This document shows positions 1 through 10,251 of a DNA stretch of 64,000 nt, piece after piece. The notes below the pieces were generated by a model, which worked only from the letters and a program-made list of their open reading frames with translations, made no database searches and was not told where the DNA came from. The number at the start of each line of letters is the position of its first letter. The first letter of the stretch is position 1. Origin of the DNA: Hypomesus transpacificus. Its lineage: Eukaryota > Chordata > Actinopteri > Osmeriformes > Osmeridae. The DNA lies in the NCBI RefSeq assembly GCF_021917145.1, contig NC_061064.1:4259203-4323202 (forward strand), given 5' to 3'. A program made the position numbers and the translations under genes.

Positions 1-485
1 TTACCTGGCTCTGTCTGGTCCCAATTCTGATGACTCGGCTCACTTCAACTCCATCCTGTTAAGAGAATAAAAGTATTTTTTTTTATAAACTTCTCCAGTT
101 TGTACTATTTTAAGCCACTGATTAACTCCACACTAAAGCAAACACTTTCAACTCACTCGAATCACTTATATGGTCCTTCCTCCATGATACAGAAACTGAA
201 TGATGGATCAATGTGCTGGGATATAAGCAACTACAATGATGGCTCACTGGGGTGTATGTGGAGATAACTGCAGCAAGAGGAAGCCCCTACTCTGAATCGC
301 TCTTGTGTTCTGGGCCTCCACCTTTTTCTCCTGATAGCTTTGATAAATCAAGAATGGCAATTCATTGTGTCTGTCGGTGTATGTGTGTGTGTGTGTATGT
401 GTGTGTATGTGTGTGTGTGTGTGACAGCAAGACAGAGAAGGGGGGTTGAGAAAGAGCAGTCTAATTGATACATGATTTTAAACAG
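1..485 (-). repeat. Tandem-duplicated hmbs exon 2 and intron 1 segment (copy of 8151-8662)
   Basis: Positions 1-485 align by eye with 8151-8662. They share exon 2, the following intron text (for example 'ggtccttcctccatgatacag' and 'gatggctcact'), a GT microsatellite and 'gagaaagagcagtctaatt'. The right copy has about 40 extra bases near 8599-8640. Similarity stops abruptly near 485 and 8662, marking a duplication or rearrangement breakpoint. Confidence 0.8.
5..55 (-). CDS. hmbs: Second (tandem) hmbs copy, exon 2 only, cut by the window edge
   Basis: Read on the minus strand, this 51-nt segment is flanked by an AG acceptor (57-56) and a GT donor (4-3). It encodes DGVEVSRVIRIGTRQSQ, the start of the porphobilinogen deaminase fold (motif R-[IVM]-G-T-R-x-S-Q). 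It matches exon 2 of the complete hmbs gene at 8155-8208, and the neighbouring intron is also alike as far as about 485. It is therefore a duplicate of the same gene in the same orientation, lying 3' of the complete copy. The conserved vertebrate Lys of GTRKSQ is Gln here; bacterial HemC also has Gln at this point, so the change need not inactivate. The rest of the copy lies left of the window, so I cannot tell whether it is a working gene or a pseudogene. Confidence 0.85.
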
Positions 486-673
486 TAGTCACTTTTAGCT
501 CTTTAATTGCTCTTTTTTGTTGTTGTTGACATGTATCCAATAGCATTGCAAGGCAAGACAATATGAAAAAATATCTTAGGCTACTTGCAAATGTGTTTTT
601 TTGGGAACTAAAGGTGATGTTGTAATTTTAAACCGGGTCTTACAGAGTTAGTGGGCCTCGGGAGGTGACTTAC

Positions 674-724
674 CTTGTGTGTCTGTCCCCCCTTCTTCAC
701 CACTTTCCTGTTCACGCTGTCCAT
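674..724 (-). other. Phldb1-like first exon upstream of the tandem hmbs copy (candidate chimeric exon)
   Basis: On the minus strand there is an ATG at 724-722 and a 17-codon open segment encoding MDSVNRKVVKKGGQTHK, followed by a strong donor (AAG|gtaagt). It closely resembles the first coding exon of phldb1 at 25314-25373 (MDSVNRNVVEQGRQTHQVLQ). The similarity continues about 36 nt into the following intron and a few bases upstream of the ATG. Compared with phldb1 it lacks 9 nt just before the donor, in frame, and has five amino-acid changes, four of them to Lys. It ends in phase 0, and the hmbs-like exon 2 at 55-5 begins in phase 0 on the same strand, so splicing across the 618-nt intron would keep the frame. 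That this is a real first exon is inference; it may be a non-functional rearranged fragment. Confidence 0.5.
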
Positions 725-1176
725 GTTGCTGTCCTTTTTTCTAGATTCAAACTATATGTTCTACAGTAGTCAGTTAGGGTTATTCAGCACATTTCTGATA
801 CTTGCATATTCAGTTTACAAAGAATTATTGGTGTTAAATATTTCATTTGACTCATTTGAGAGAACCTCAACAGTGGTAATCCGGAAGATTTTACATTTCG
901 TTTAGAGATTTGTTAGATGGACCCACCCAGTAATAAAATTGGACCCGCAAGCAATAAGTTCCTAAAACCCTTTAGAATACAATGGGAAGTTTAAAAACGC
1001 AGTCCCACCCACAAAAAAATAAGAAAATTAAGTCTCTGCAAAAAGTGCTGACCCTTATATTTTACATACCCTCTTGGTTGTTCACTTCAAGACGAATGGA
1101 AGTCCGGTTGCGTTCAAGTTCCTCCCAAGACTGAGAATGATTTCACTCTGACGGTTGTACGATGGCACGATCAATA

Positions 1177-1327
1177 TATACGCTTCTAAATCCAGCCAAC
1201 ACCCCTCATCAATGTATCCAATTAATCAAGTTAATGCAAGTCCTTGCTTTGGGTGACAGGCGCCTAAGGTGACAAGAAGAGGGGGCCGCAGTTTGACTGA
1301 TGTTGCGCAAAAAGAATGTACAGTATT
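1177..1327. repeat. Direct repeat, copy A (partner 1839-1989)
   Basis: About 151 bp, repeated 662 bp downstream with only a few visible mismatches. The shared text includes 'ccttgctttgggtgacagg', 'cgcctaaggtgacaag' and 'gatgttgcgcaaaaagaat'. Part of it recurs in diverged form near 3380-3500, so it belongs to a dispersed element whose family I cannot name. Confidence 0.8.
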
Positions 1328-1838
1328 AAGTAAAGTACAGGCCCTGCACATCTGGTGCCCTAGGCGAAATGTATGAACAGAACAATTGAGTTATCAAAGT
1401 TGTCGAGTTCACCTTGCTATTGTCGAAAAGTTAAGAAACAATATCAACATATGTATATATTTTGTGACTTACAATTATACACATTGAAAAACACAGTAGT
1501 TATGTGTTAGAAACCCCCCGCCCCCCCCCGCCCGAGGAGCTCAAATCGTACTGCCGCCCCCCCCGCCCCCCCTGTGCCGCCCCCCCAAACGCAACACAGA
1601 GATATCACGTGGCGCGGTTGGCCCCCTCTGCTGGTACTGCGGGAGAGTTCATTAATGGATTCAACTGGGAAAATTCCGCCCCCCTCTTAATGCCACCCTA
1701 GGCGGCTGCCTAAGTCGCCTGTAGGAAGGACCGGTCCTGTGTGCCATCTACCTGCATTTAATTAAAATTAACGTGATCAACTGACAGAACCAGCTGAACC
1801 AGATGGTTCCCTGGTTTATCTCCCTCCCACCTGACACA

Positions 1839-1989
1839 TATACGCTTCTAAATCCAGCCCACACTCCTCATCAATGTATCCAATTAATCAAGTTAATGCA
1901 AGTCCTTGCTTTGGGTGACAGGCGCCTAAGGTGACAAGAAGAGGGGGCCGCAGTTTGACTGATGTTGCGCAAAAAGAATGTACAGTATT
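1839..1989. repeat. Direct repeat, copy B (partner 1177-1327)
   Basis: Near-identical to 1177-1327. The sequence that follows (1990-2160, with 'ctcatctgtgttgaaatcag' and 'gaacaaggtaaatgacaaag') matches 3525-3675, so copy B continues into a longer element of which copy A shows only the first part. Confidence 0.8.
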
Positions 1990-3379
1990 CAGTAGGACAA
2001 AGGTGTGTTCGTTTGAAATTCGTGTGACACTGCCAATGCGTGGGAGTTTGTTAATTTTCAGAGAAACTTCTCATCTGTGTTGAAATCAGTATTCCACCAC
2101 AGACCACACACCTGTTTAATAACAATGAACAAGGTAAATGACAAAGTGATGAGAACGTTTTCCACTGTGAAGGAATTATAACTTTACTGCTAATCAATGC
2201 TGTTATGCCAATCACTACCTCAAGTATATACAATGTGTAATGCTTTATACTAAAACATATATCCAATTGTGATCAATTGATTTATTAAAGAACAGATGGG
2301 ATCATGGAGCAGGAAGTTTCTGTGTAAGTAAGATTGTGCTGAAATGTATCTGTGTAGTTAGATTGTGCTGAACATTTATCTGTATAGTAAGATCATGCTA
2401 AAATGTAACAATTATCTGTGGGCAAGAATGCAGAGGTCAAGCAAACTGACTTGGGAGGCAAGTTCATGACTCTCAGGGACTGGTGTAACCCTCTTATTGC
2501 GTTAAAAAAGTGTTTACACCTTTGGTGTTTGGGGTCAAATTTGACCCGTTTTTGAATACATCTACAAGCACAGAATTAAAGTAAAAAATATAATCCAATG
2601 AAGTGTTTTATATGCCAAGTAACATATTAGCCATCCATACCCATAGTTATATATATATATTACTTTGAATTTTTAAAGTAAACTACCTTAGATTATATTG
2701 AATTTACAATGTGCACATTTTATGTACAAAAAGGCACCATTTATGTATATTATTTTGTTATAATGTATGGAACAGGAAAATGATTTATAAGACCAGGAGA
2801 AGAGGGTAACGATAATGTCATGCCAAAAACAGTGGCCTCATTGTTTGATTTGTATACCCCAGGATGTACACCAGGTAAGCATTGAAAGGGCATGTAGCAA
2901 TGTGGCAATCTCCCTCTGACTATTCACAAACACTAGTCTTCCCTCCATGTTGGTCATGTCAATAAGGATCTTTCTATAGGCTGTGAAATATCCTTTGCTC
3001 ATGTTGACAACTGCAGTTCAGCTGAAACACAAATTAGATTTCAGCATTAATTGATGAGTATCCGTGCGGCCTTATCGGCCTTGGGCCAATAGGTAAGGTG
3101 CCATGCCTGAACTAGGCTTCACTCATATGCTGCTTCAGAATGGGATGAGGGTAAGACATCAAAGAAAGTCTTATCAAAATGATGTTACCACTCCCCATTG
3201 AAAAAACCTTTGTCACATCTATGACAATGAAAGGGTTCCCAAAATAATAACAGCAAAAAGGTATTCAATATGAGAGATGGAATGGTATTTAATGATGGGA
3301 ATGGTATTATAATGTGTGCACATGCTGCAGTGAGATGTTGTTATTAAAGTGTGAGAAATTGTGTTTTAAAAAACTGTCA

Positions 3380-3690
3380 TGCAAGATCTTGCTTTGGGCG
3401 ATAGGCAGTCGCCTAAGGCGGTATGAGGGGGCAGCAATTTCCAGCAAAACCACCAAACGTGTTAGGATCGGCACTGATGTTGCGCAAAAAGAATACATTG
3501 TGAAACATGTACAGTATACAGTAGGGCACAGGTGTGGTCGTATTAAATTCGTGTGGCCCGGTGAATCCAGTTTTGCGCAGAAAAAATTTACAGAGAAACC
3601 TCTCATCTGTGTTGAAATCAGTATTTCACCACACCTGTTTGTAATAACAGTGAACAAGGTAAATGACAAAGTGAGAATAGATAACAAATT
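3380..3690. repeat. Third, diverged copy of the dispersed repeat
   Basis: It shares 'gatgttgcgcaaaaagaa', 'tctcatctgtgttgaaatca' and 'gaacaaggtaaatgacaaag' in the same order as 1962-2160. The two overlapping open frames here (3307-3720 minus, 3314-3778 plus) are best explained as repeat sequence, not genes. Confidence 0.65.
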
Positions 3691-3776
3691 CTGTCTGAAC
3701 TTGAACTTCACATTAATCAAAACACAAGCAGAACTCTGCTATCAGGGCCACATACTCAATGCAGGTGAATTTCCAT

Positions 3777-3872
3777 AGGCCTGTATGTTTATTGTCTGCA
3801 CCTTCCTGCCACGGTCAATTTTTTATTTGTGTAACAGACATGGCGAATAAACCCCATTCTGATTCTGATTTC
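3777..3872 (+). mobile_element. Retroelement 3' end (L2-like tail)
   Basis: It ends in 'catggcgaataaa' followed by a 'ccattctgattctgatt' tail, typical of fish non-LTR element 3' ends. An inverted relative sits at 5801-5882. The family name is inference. Confidence 0.5.
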
Positions 3873-4330
3873 TAAGATCAATTTGGACAGTTAAGATTTG
3901 AACAAGTTTTTTCTGGAGTGCACTAGTGCACTCATGCCAGTGGGAAATCCGAAAACATTTTGTGGCTATTTTAATAACACTTCAAAATGACAAAATCAAT
4001 ATGATCTTGGAATATGGAATGAAAGATTTTAAAAACGTTCACAACCGAGAATTCTTAAATCAAATATATACTGTTCATGATATTCAGTGATTTGTTACAT
4101 GTTTGTATTCTGGCCAAACTTATGATGCATAAAAGCTGTTTCAAGTCCTCCTGGATCAAAACTCGATCAGTAGTGGTACATTCTAGAAATCCATTCATTT
4201 ATATTCCCACATCATGGGAACACATGGTCATACAAATTTATGCTTTAATAAAATTGAGTTGAATTTGCCCATATGCAGAGTAAACATTGGTGACTGCTTG
4301 CACAGTGCTTTGAGGTAATAAAGAATTGCT

Positions 4331-4498
4331 TCAACGGGCATCATTGAGCAGCCGAGCAGTAGTCAGAATGTCCATGGCTCCTTTACTGAGCAGGAGAGTA
4401 GCCAGGTCAACTCCCAGCTTCTCTGCTGCATCCTGGGAAGACTGTGGCATGTTTCGGGCTGTTACCCCAACATGCTGGGTGTCCGCTGGCTCTTCAAC

Positions 4499-4561
<63 letters not shown>

Positions 4562-7500
4562 GTCACACAAGGACAGCAAAGAATACAGTGTTTTGGGCAG
4601 TCAGTTGGAGTGTCCCCTGACCTGGTTCCCAGTGTCCACACTGGTCTGCATGTCCTCCTTCAAGCTGTCTGCACCATCCAAGCTAAACACCGCCCCAGTC
4701 ATAGAGAGCTGAAATGAGGGGAAACCATTAGGCCAAAGACACATCGCCAATCCCATTTTGCTAAACGTGTCTGGCAGACTGGTAAGACGCCAGTCAAGTT
4801 TCTTACCATTAAATCCTTTATTTCCGTGTGAACGGCAACTGGTACGCTGCAACCTCCCTCCTGAGGGCACAAAATAGACGGATCAAGAATGATCCCTGGC
4901 AGGCAGGACTGAGACAACCAGAATTGTTAACCTCTGTAGCATTTCTGTAAACAGCCGGATTTCACAGTCCTTTTCAACTGTTGCAGCTGCCAGCTGGGGG
5001 GGGGGGGGGGGGGGGTTACCTGATGTCTGTATGGACATATCAGAAATGTTAACTTGCCAGGTGTTTGAGGAAGGCACGCTCTGCAATGCAGCGGAGCACT
5101 GTATCTGGGTGGTGCAGGGTGGAAACCATCTCCAAGATGTCACTATCCCGCGCCCGCACCTCTACGGCCAGGGCCCCCTGGGTGACATACAACAACAGAT
5201 CCTCATCAGTTGATCATCATCATGAGGTTCAAATGGAGCAGGAAAATATGCATTGTTAGATTGTCAAATATTTTTCGGGATTAAAATAGGTTTCAGATTT
5301 CATTCTATTCCACATGCACATGCATGGCTGCGTGCTTACACACAATCATGCCACATTCAGTAACGGTTGTAACTGTTGCCAGATGAGGTGTTTTCTTTTG
5401 ACGTGCCAGTAGTGGAACAACACCAATGTTTACATATGTAGATAAGTATGTGTGTGATTCAAATATTGCACATAAGTCTTCCTCAAAGAGACCCCAAAAT
5501 TGAATTTGGTCATTTCAACAAGATGTACCCACCTGGCCAACAGCATACATACAGTCATCAGGTCCCAGAATCTGAAGAGAAAGATAAGTCAAACCTTTCC
5601 TTTCTAGGGGCAGCAATATAACTTATGATAAGCATGTAATATGCACCCTGCTGGCTAGACTGTACCTGACTGATTCGTCCCTCCCAGCCCATCCTCTTCA
5701 GACCTGCTGCTGCTAGGATGATGGCAGCATAGTCTTCCTTCTCATCCAGCTTCTTAAGACGAGTGTTGAGGTTACCTCGCTGTGGTCGACAAGTTAGAAT
5801 CAGAATGGGATTTATTCGCCATGAAAGTTTGCAAAGACATGGAATTTACTTTGGCAGGAAGGTGCATACAATAAACATATAGGAACCTAAAATTTAAATA
5901 TGTGGACTATATATACTAAGGGCACATAAACGACCAGTCCTAAGTGGAATTAGAATTGAATAAAATGTACAATCAAATAAAATACAAGTTGTCATAAAAT
6001 AAATATCAGTTGCCAATTACAATATAAAAATACATATATTATAAAAAATACAAATGTACAAGATACAAGAAAAATGGCACTGATATTAAGAAGATTAAGA
6101 TTTAAGACAAGAATATCAACATATGAGACAAGACACAGTAGTTATGTGTGTTATGTGTTAGAAAAGAGCGTACAATGTCCTTAAACTCCAGGTGGGGAAA
6201 CCTCTTCTTCAGTTGGGCAGCCCGGCGCAGGGAGCTTGTCCCAATCACACTGTCAAAAGAGACAACATAATCAGAGTGGTTTGGTCTCTACTCTTCTCAA
6301 CTTCATACACTGAATATATAATGCTTTGAAAAACACCGCCAAGAAGGTGGAGTGCCCAGGCAGTTTACTGCAGGAAAGCTGTTCCTCTAATCTCCTCTCA
6401 TTGGCATTCCTACCTCTCACTTGGCAAGGCGTCCAGAGTGAGTCCAGCATTCTTTGGATGAAGCACCACTGCATCATGGGGATTTTCACGTCTGGGGAAA
6501 CACAGAACAACATGTCAAAGAGGGTTCTGACTACAGAATGACTTAACTTTACAATACACAAGTTACATAATGTTTCATAATATAACATGACTACTACTAT
6601 TAGTAATTGGACAGTCATTCATAGGCGGAATGTCACACATTTTCACATATTTCAACTACTGCTAATTTTTGCAGTCTTGGCAGCAGTTTTTTAAACATTG
6701 TGGATGATGTAAGGTGTACACTCACTGAAGCACAGCTCCAATAGTAAACCCTGGTGGCAGAGTAGTTGGAAGATCTTTCAAAGAGTGCACTACAATGTCT
6801 ACCCTGAAGGAGAGACAGCCCAAACAGGATTAGATTACTGTGAAAAATGTCTGAACTAGCCCTTGATTTGTACTTCAGCCTCTCTGGCCAAACCATCTCA
6901 TACACTTGTCAAAATCCGCCAAAAACAAATCCAACACCAAGACCATAATCCAATTCATTGTTTTGTCAATAGGGGGTTATTTAACAGACTTGTAACAGGC
7001 CAAAATGTTCGAAGAAGGGAGTAAGATTTGCTGTTTCATGTCCTGTGAAGCACAGTGGCTCCTTGAGGATTAACATGTCAAATATAGCGATACTGTATAT
7101 AGAACATACTCATTCTTCTCCAAAGCATTCTCCAGCTCTTTAGTAAAAAGACTTTTCTCTCCAATCTGAAACCACCAAAACACAACAGATAGATCATTTT
7201 GTAAATCAGTCAAGCCTGTCTACTGAAATATATGAAGTCAATACAATCTCAAGATGCTTTGCTTAACTTCAGCTAACCTTTGATAAAGCAGTGTCCAGGA
7301 TTTTGTCACCAATTGTGGACATGGCAACTGCAGAGAAAATAACCAAGTTAGCGACAATGACTGCAAACACAACAGTGAGCTCATCAGTTCCATTTCACTA
7401 GATCCGTCTTAAGACAGTGCCTCTAATGCCTAAAGACACTGAACTGTCTGTGAGTCCAGTTGTGTAGTTTAACCCATCCACTTCCAAACACAATATCCTG

Positions 7501-9088
7501 TTTGTTAGGGGATTGAAAGGCAGATGGAGAGAGGAGAGAAAGACAGAGAGGCAGAAAGCAGCCAAGAGAGGAGGATGAGTGTGTGATAGTGTGCTTCTGT
7601 GTGCATCTCAACTTTTTCTCACCTATTTCTAGATGGACATCTGGATACAGAGTCTTGAGTTTTTCAGCCACATAGTCTGTCTGGATGCGGGCCAGCTGCA
7701 ATATAAACATTTTGTATAGATACACAATACCTTTTTGATATTAATAGCATAGACCCCCATTGGTCATTGTCAGATTGTTGCTGCCTACACAATATCATTC
7801 ACTAACGACCACATAACCGTGTCACTATCAGTACTGACAGATTGGGGATGAGCTCATATCCTGTGAGTGTACTAAGACCCGCCCTTTTGTAAATGCATCT
7901 TTATCTTTTTTTTCCAACGGATACAAATTGACCTCAAAAAGAGAATGAAATGACGATATTTCCCAAATTAAAATGAGTTGTATTGGATTACAGAGATCCA
8001 AAGTTGTATAAACAAATGGATGGTGTGAATTGTACTGGATGAATGAATGAATGAATGAATGAATGAATGTGAATCGATCATGGCATGAATGAATGAGGTT
8101 TAATGAATTAGGTCAGTGAGTAAGCCAAGACTGGGAAATTAAATCTAATATTACCTGGCTCTTCCTGGTCCCCATTCTGATGACTCGACTCACTCTGCCA
8201 TTTCCACCCTGTTAAGAGAATATAAGTAATTTTACTAATAAACTTCTCTAGCTTGTCAGATGTTATGCCACTGATTAACTACACACCGAAGCAAACATTT
8301 TAAACTCACTCGAATACACTTATAGGGTCCTTCCTCCATGATACAGAAATTTAACGATAGATCAATGTGGTGGGAAAAAAATAAACTCTACAATGATGGC
8401 TCACTAGGGTGTATGCGGAGATAACTGGACTGCATCTACATACGAAGAAGTCACTTCTGTCCTCTGGGCCTCCACCCTTTTTTCCTGGGTAGGGCTGATA
8501 AATCAAGAATGGCAATTTGTGTCTGTCGGTGTGTGTGCGTGTAAGTGTGTGTGTGTGACAGCAGGACAGAGAAGGGGGGCTGAGAAAGAGCAGTCTAATT
8601 CTTTTTGAATATTAACTCAAGAAATACACACAGAAATACAAATTGATACAGTATTTTAAACATAAGACTCTAGTGCCTTTAGGTAGAATGTATAATTAAT
8701 TAGGAGAACCGGTTGAATAGAGTAAACTGAAACATTGATACCTAAAAGAACTACACTAAAAAGTCAAGGTGAAACGATCCATTGTGAAATCCTAAAAGCA
8801 ACAAAAGCATCAAGTAATCACATCCCGCATCATCCCAACTATGTCAATATCATACTTGGCTGCATTTTCAGAAAATACATATTGTGATTTTTTTCTGGGA
8901 TTTTTCTCTTATCCAACTCTAAAAACTAATAACAAATGAATTGTCAGTTCTCAACCAAAAGAAACACGTTGTAACTGTGATGGGCTGTTTTTTCATCCAA
9001 TGAACGCTTTGCGTAACGCAAAGGCGATATCGACAAGTACGCTCGTGGTATAATTTCTTACCTGTGCATTCGAACAGTCCCCAGACAT
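4331..9088 (-). CDS. hmbs: Hydroxymethylbilane synthase (porphobilinogen deaminase), complete
   Basis: Third enzyme of haem synthesis, cytosolic: it joins four porphobilinogens head to tail into hydroxymethylbilane. Fourteen coding exons on the minus strand: 9088-9062, 8208-8155, 7695-7623, 7327-7278, 7165-7110, 6803-6726, 6491-6414, 6249-6174, 5779-5666, 5571-5533, 5177-5058, 4860-4807, 4708-4622, 4498-4331. They join in frame to 357 aa, about the usual vertebrate length. Visible motifs: [15 protein letters not shown] (substrate site, near residue 21), HSLKDLPT (catalytic Asp loop), [19 protein letters not shown], and EGGCSVPVA, whose Cys carries the dipyrromethane cofactor. The protein starts MSGDCSNAQ, the ubiquitous type of start; no erythroid alternative exon was identified. 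The intron between 5058 and 4860 uses a GC donor. A partial tandem copy lies downstream at 1-55. Confidence 0.96.
4501..4559. repeat. (GA)29 microsatellite at an hmbs splice acceptor
   Basis: An uninterrupted GA run on the plus strand. On the transcribed strand it is a (TC)n tract ending directly in the CAG acceptor of the last hmbs exon (4498), so it forms the polypyrimidine tract of that intron. Confidence 0.95.
4996..5015. repeat. G homopolymer in an hmbs intron
   Basis: About 20 consecutive G on the plus strand (C on the transcript), inside the 197-nt GC-AG intron. Its length is prone to sequencing error. Confidence 0.9.
5801..5882 (-). mobile_element. Retroelement 3' end in hmbs intron, inverted relative of 3777-3872
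   Basis: The reverse complement gives 'atgtttattgtatgcacctt' then 'catggcgaataaa' and a 'ccattctgattct' tail, matching 3777-3872 in order. It lies in the intron between hmbs exons 8 and 9; the AT-rich stretch to about 6165 has no recognised content. Confidence 0.5.
8039..8069. repeat. (GAAT)n microsatellite in hmbs intron 2
   Basis: About seven uninterrupted tetranucleotide units. Confidence 0.9.
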
Positions 9089-9374
9089 CTCATTTAAAAG
9101 AGAAAATATTCCGATATGTGTTCAATACGATATTCGAACTGAATTAAAACAGATATGCATAGCTCATCTCAAACTTGCTTAAGTAAGTAGCCTAAAAAGA
9201 ATGCCGATGTACATTGTGCTTGTGACCTCGGCTGCAATGTCACTTCCAAAAAAGGCGGGGTTTATTAGGTATGTTCGAAATGGACCGACTTCATATAGCG
9301 CTGCAGCCGGCTGCAGGCGGCGGACTTGAAACGGGAGAACTGCCACTCTGGGGAAACTTCCGCGTTCTGAACTG

Positions 9375-10108
9375 GTTGCAGTTCCACTGTAGTTCCATAT
9401 GAGGGCGCTAACAGTCGAGTGCAGAATGAATGGAGGTCTATGGAGCTATACCCCTCAAAATCCACTTTTCTCTGGATAACATTTTTTGTCTAGTAATTTG
9501 AATTCTGAATTCGAAAGGAGAGGCAAAAAAGATTAACACCGCTGGGTGATAGATTTTTTTAAAGTCGCCTTTCTGTTCTAAAACGCCTTTTAAAATGTAA
9601 TTGACGTCATACACATTGTACGGCCCGAGATACAGTACTGCTTGACGGCAAGCTCTGGTTACTTCCACTTTTCTCTCGAGGCATCAACAACACAGCTGAC
9701 AGGTTAGGCTCTCCCTGTCAATACACATGCTAGAAAGAGTTTTGGTTTACTAATGTTGTTGCTAATGTTGTTAATGCTCTGACATTCTGGTTCTGCTCCA
9801 GATGCCATAACGCGGGATCTCTGGTCATAGTCAGTCCTTCACTAACCAATCAGCATTCGTTAGCAGAATGCTACGGTGTTATGGGCAACAACGACTTACC
9901 CTGTAAGAAAACGAAAGGACATAAGTACTGGTTCATTCAACTTTCGACCTGTAATCCATGTTGAACATGCAATAACTACAATCAAATCTGATATTTCTCA
10001 ACGACAATCAGATGAAAGAGACTAATTTAGCCGTTTAGCTCAATTGACTCCCATTCATTCTGCACTCAACCGCGATCACTCCCAATGGAACTCTGGTGAA
10101 ACTGCAAC
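9375..10108. mobile_element. Fold-back / MITE-like element with inverted arms
   Basis: The left arm, 9375-9447, reads 'gttgcagttccac', 'gagtgcagaatgaatgg' and 'gagct'. The right arm, 10037-10108, is its imperfect reverse complement ('agctcaattgactcccattc', 'attctgcactc', 'actgcaac'). About 590 bp lie between the arms without a recognisable transposase. The exact ends and target duplication were not resolved. Confidence 0.55.
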
Positions 10109-10202
10109 AAAATTCGGTACAATGGGGCTTACTAAGTAGGGAGTGGCCAGGCTCTCCTTAAACAGGCTCTGACCAAAGAATGTCTAATATAGGCATAATT
10201 TA

Positions 10203-10251
10203 AAATATAATATATATAATATATCATATATATCATATATATATATATATA
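10203..10251. repeat. AT-rich microsatellite
   Basis: An imperfect (TA)n tract interrupted by 'tatcatata' units. Confidence 0.85.

Larger units (their letters stand above)
736..4330. other. Spacer between the two hmbs copies, repeat-rich, no gene seen
   Basis: No coding exon was recognised. The stretch holds a C-rich low-complexity tract (about 1513-1590), a 151-bp direct repeat pair, a third related repeat copy (3380-3690) and a retroelement 3' end (3777-3872). The open frames at 3307-3778 lie inside repeat sequence. The 3' UTR of the complete hmbs gene should occupy the right end. A minus-strand ATTAAA at 4249-4244 is a possible poly(A) signal. Confidence 0.6.

Noticed and set aside
3307..3778. 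Overlapping open frames of 137 aa (minus) and 154 aa (plus)
   Set aside because: They lie inside a dispersed repeat that also occurs at 1177-2160, show no family motif and overlap each other fully.
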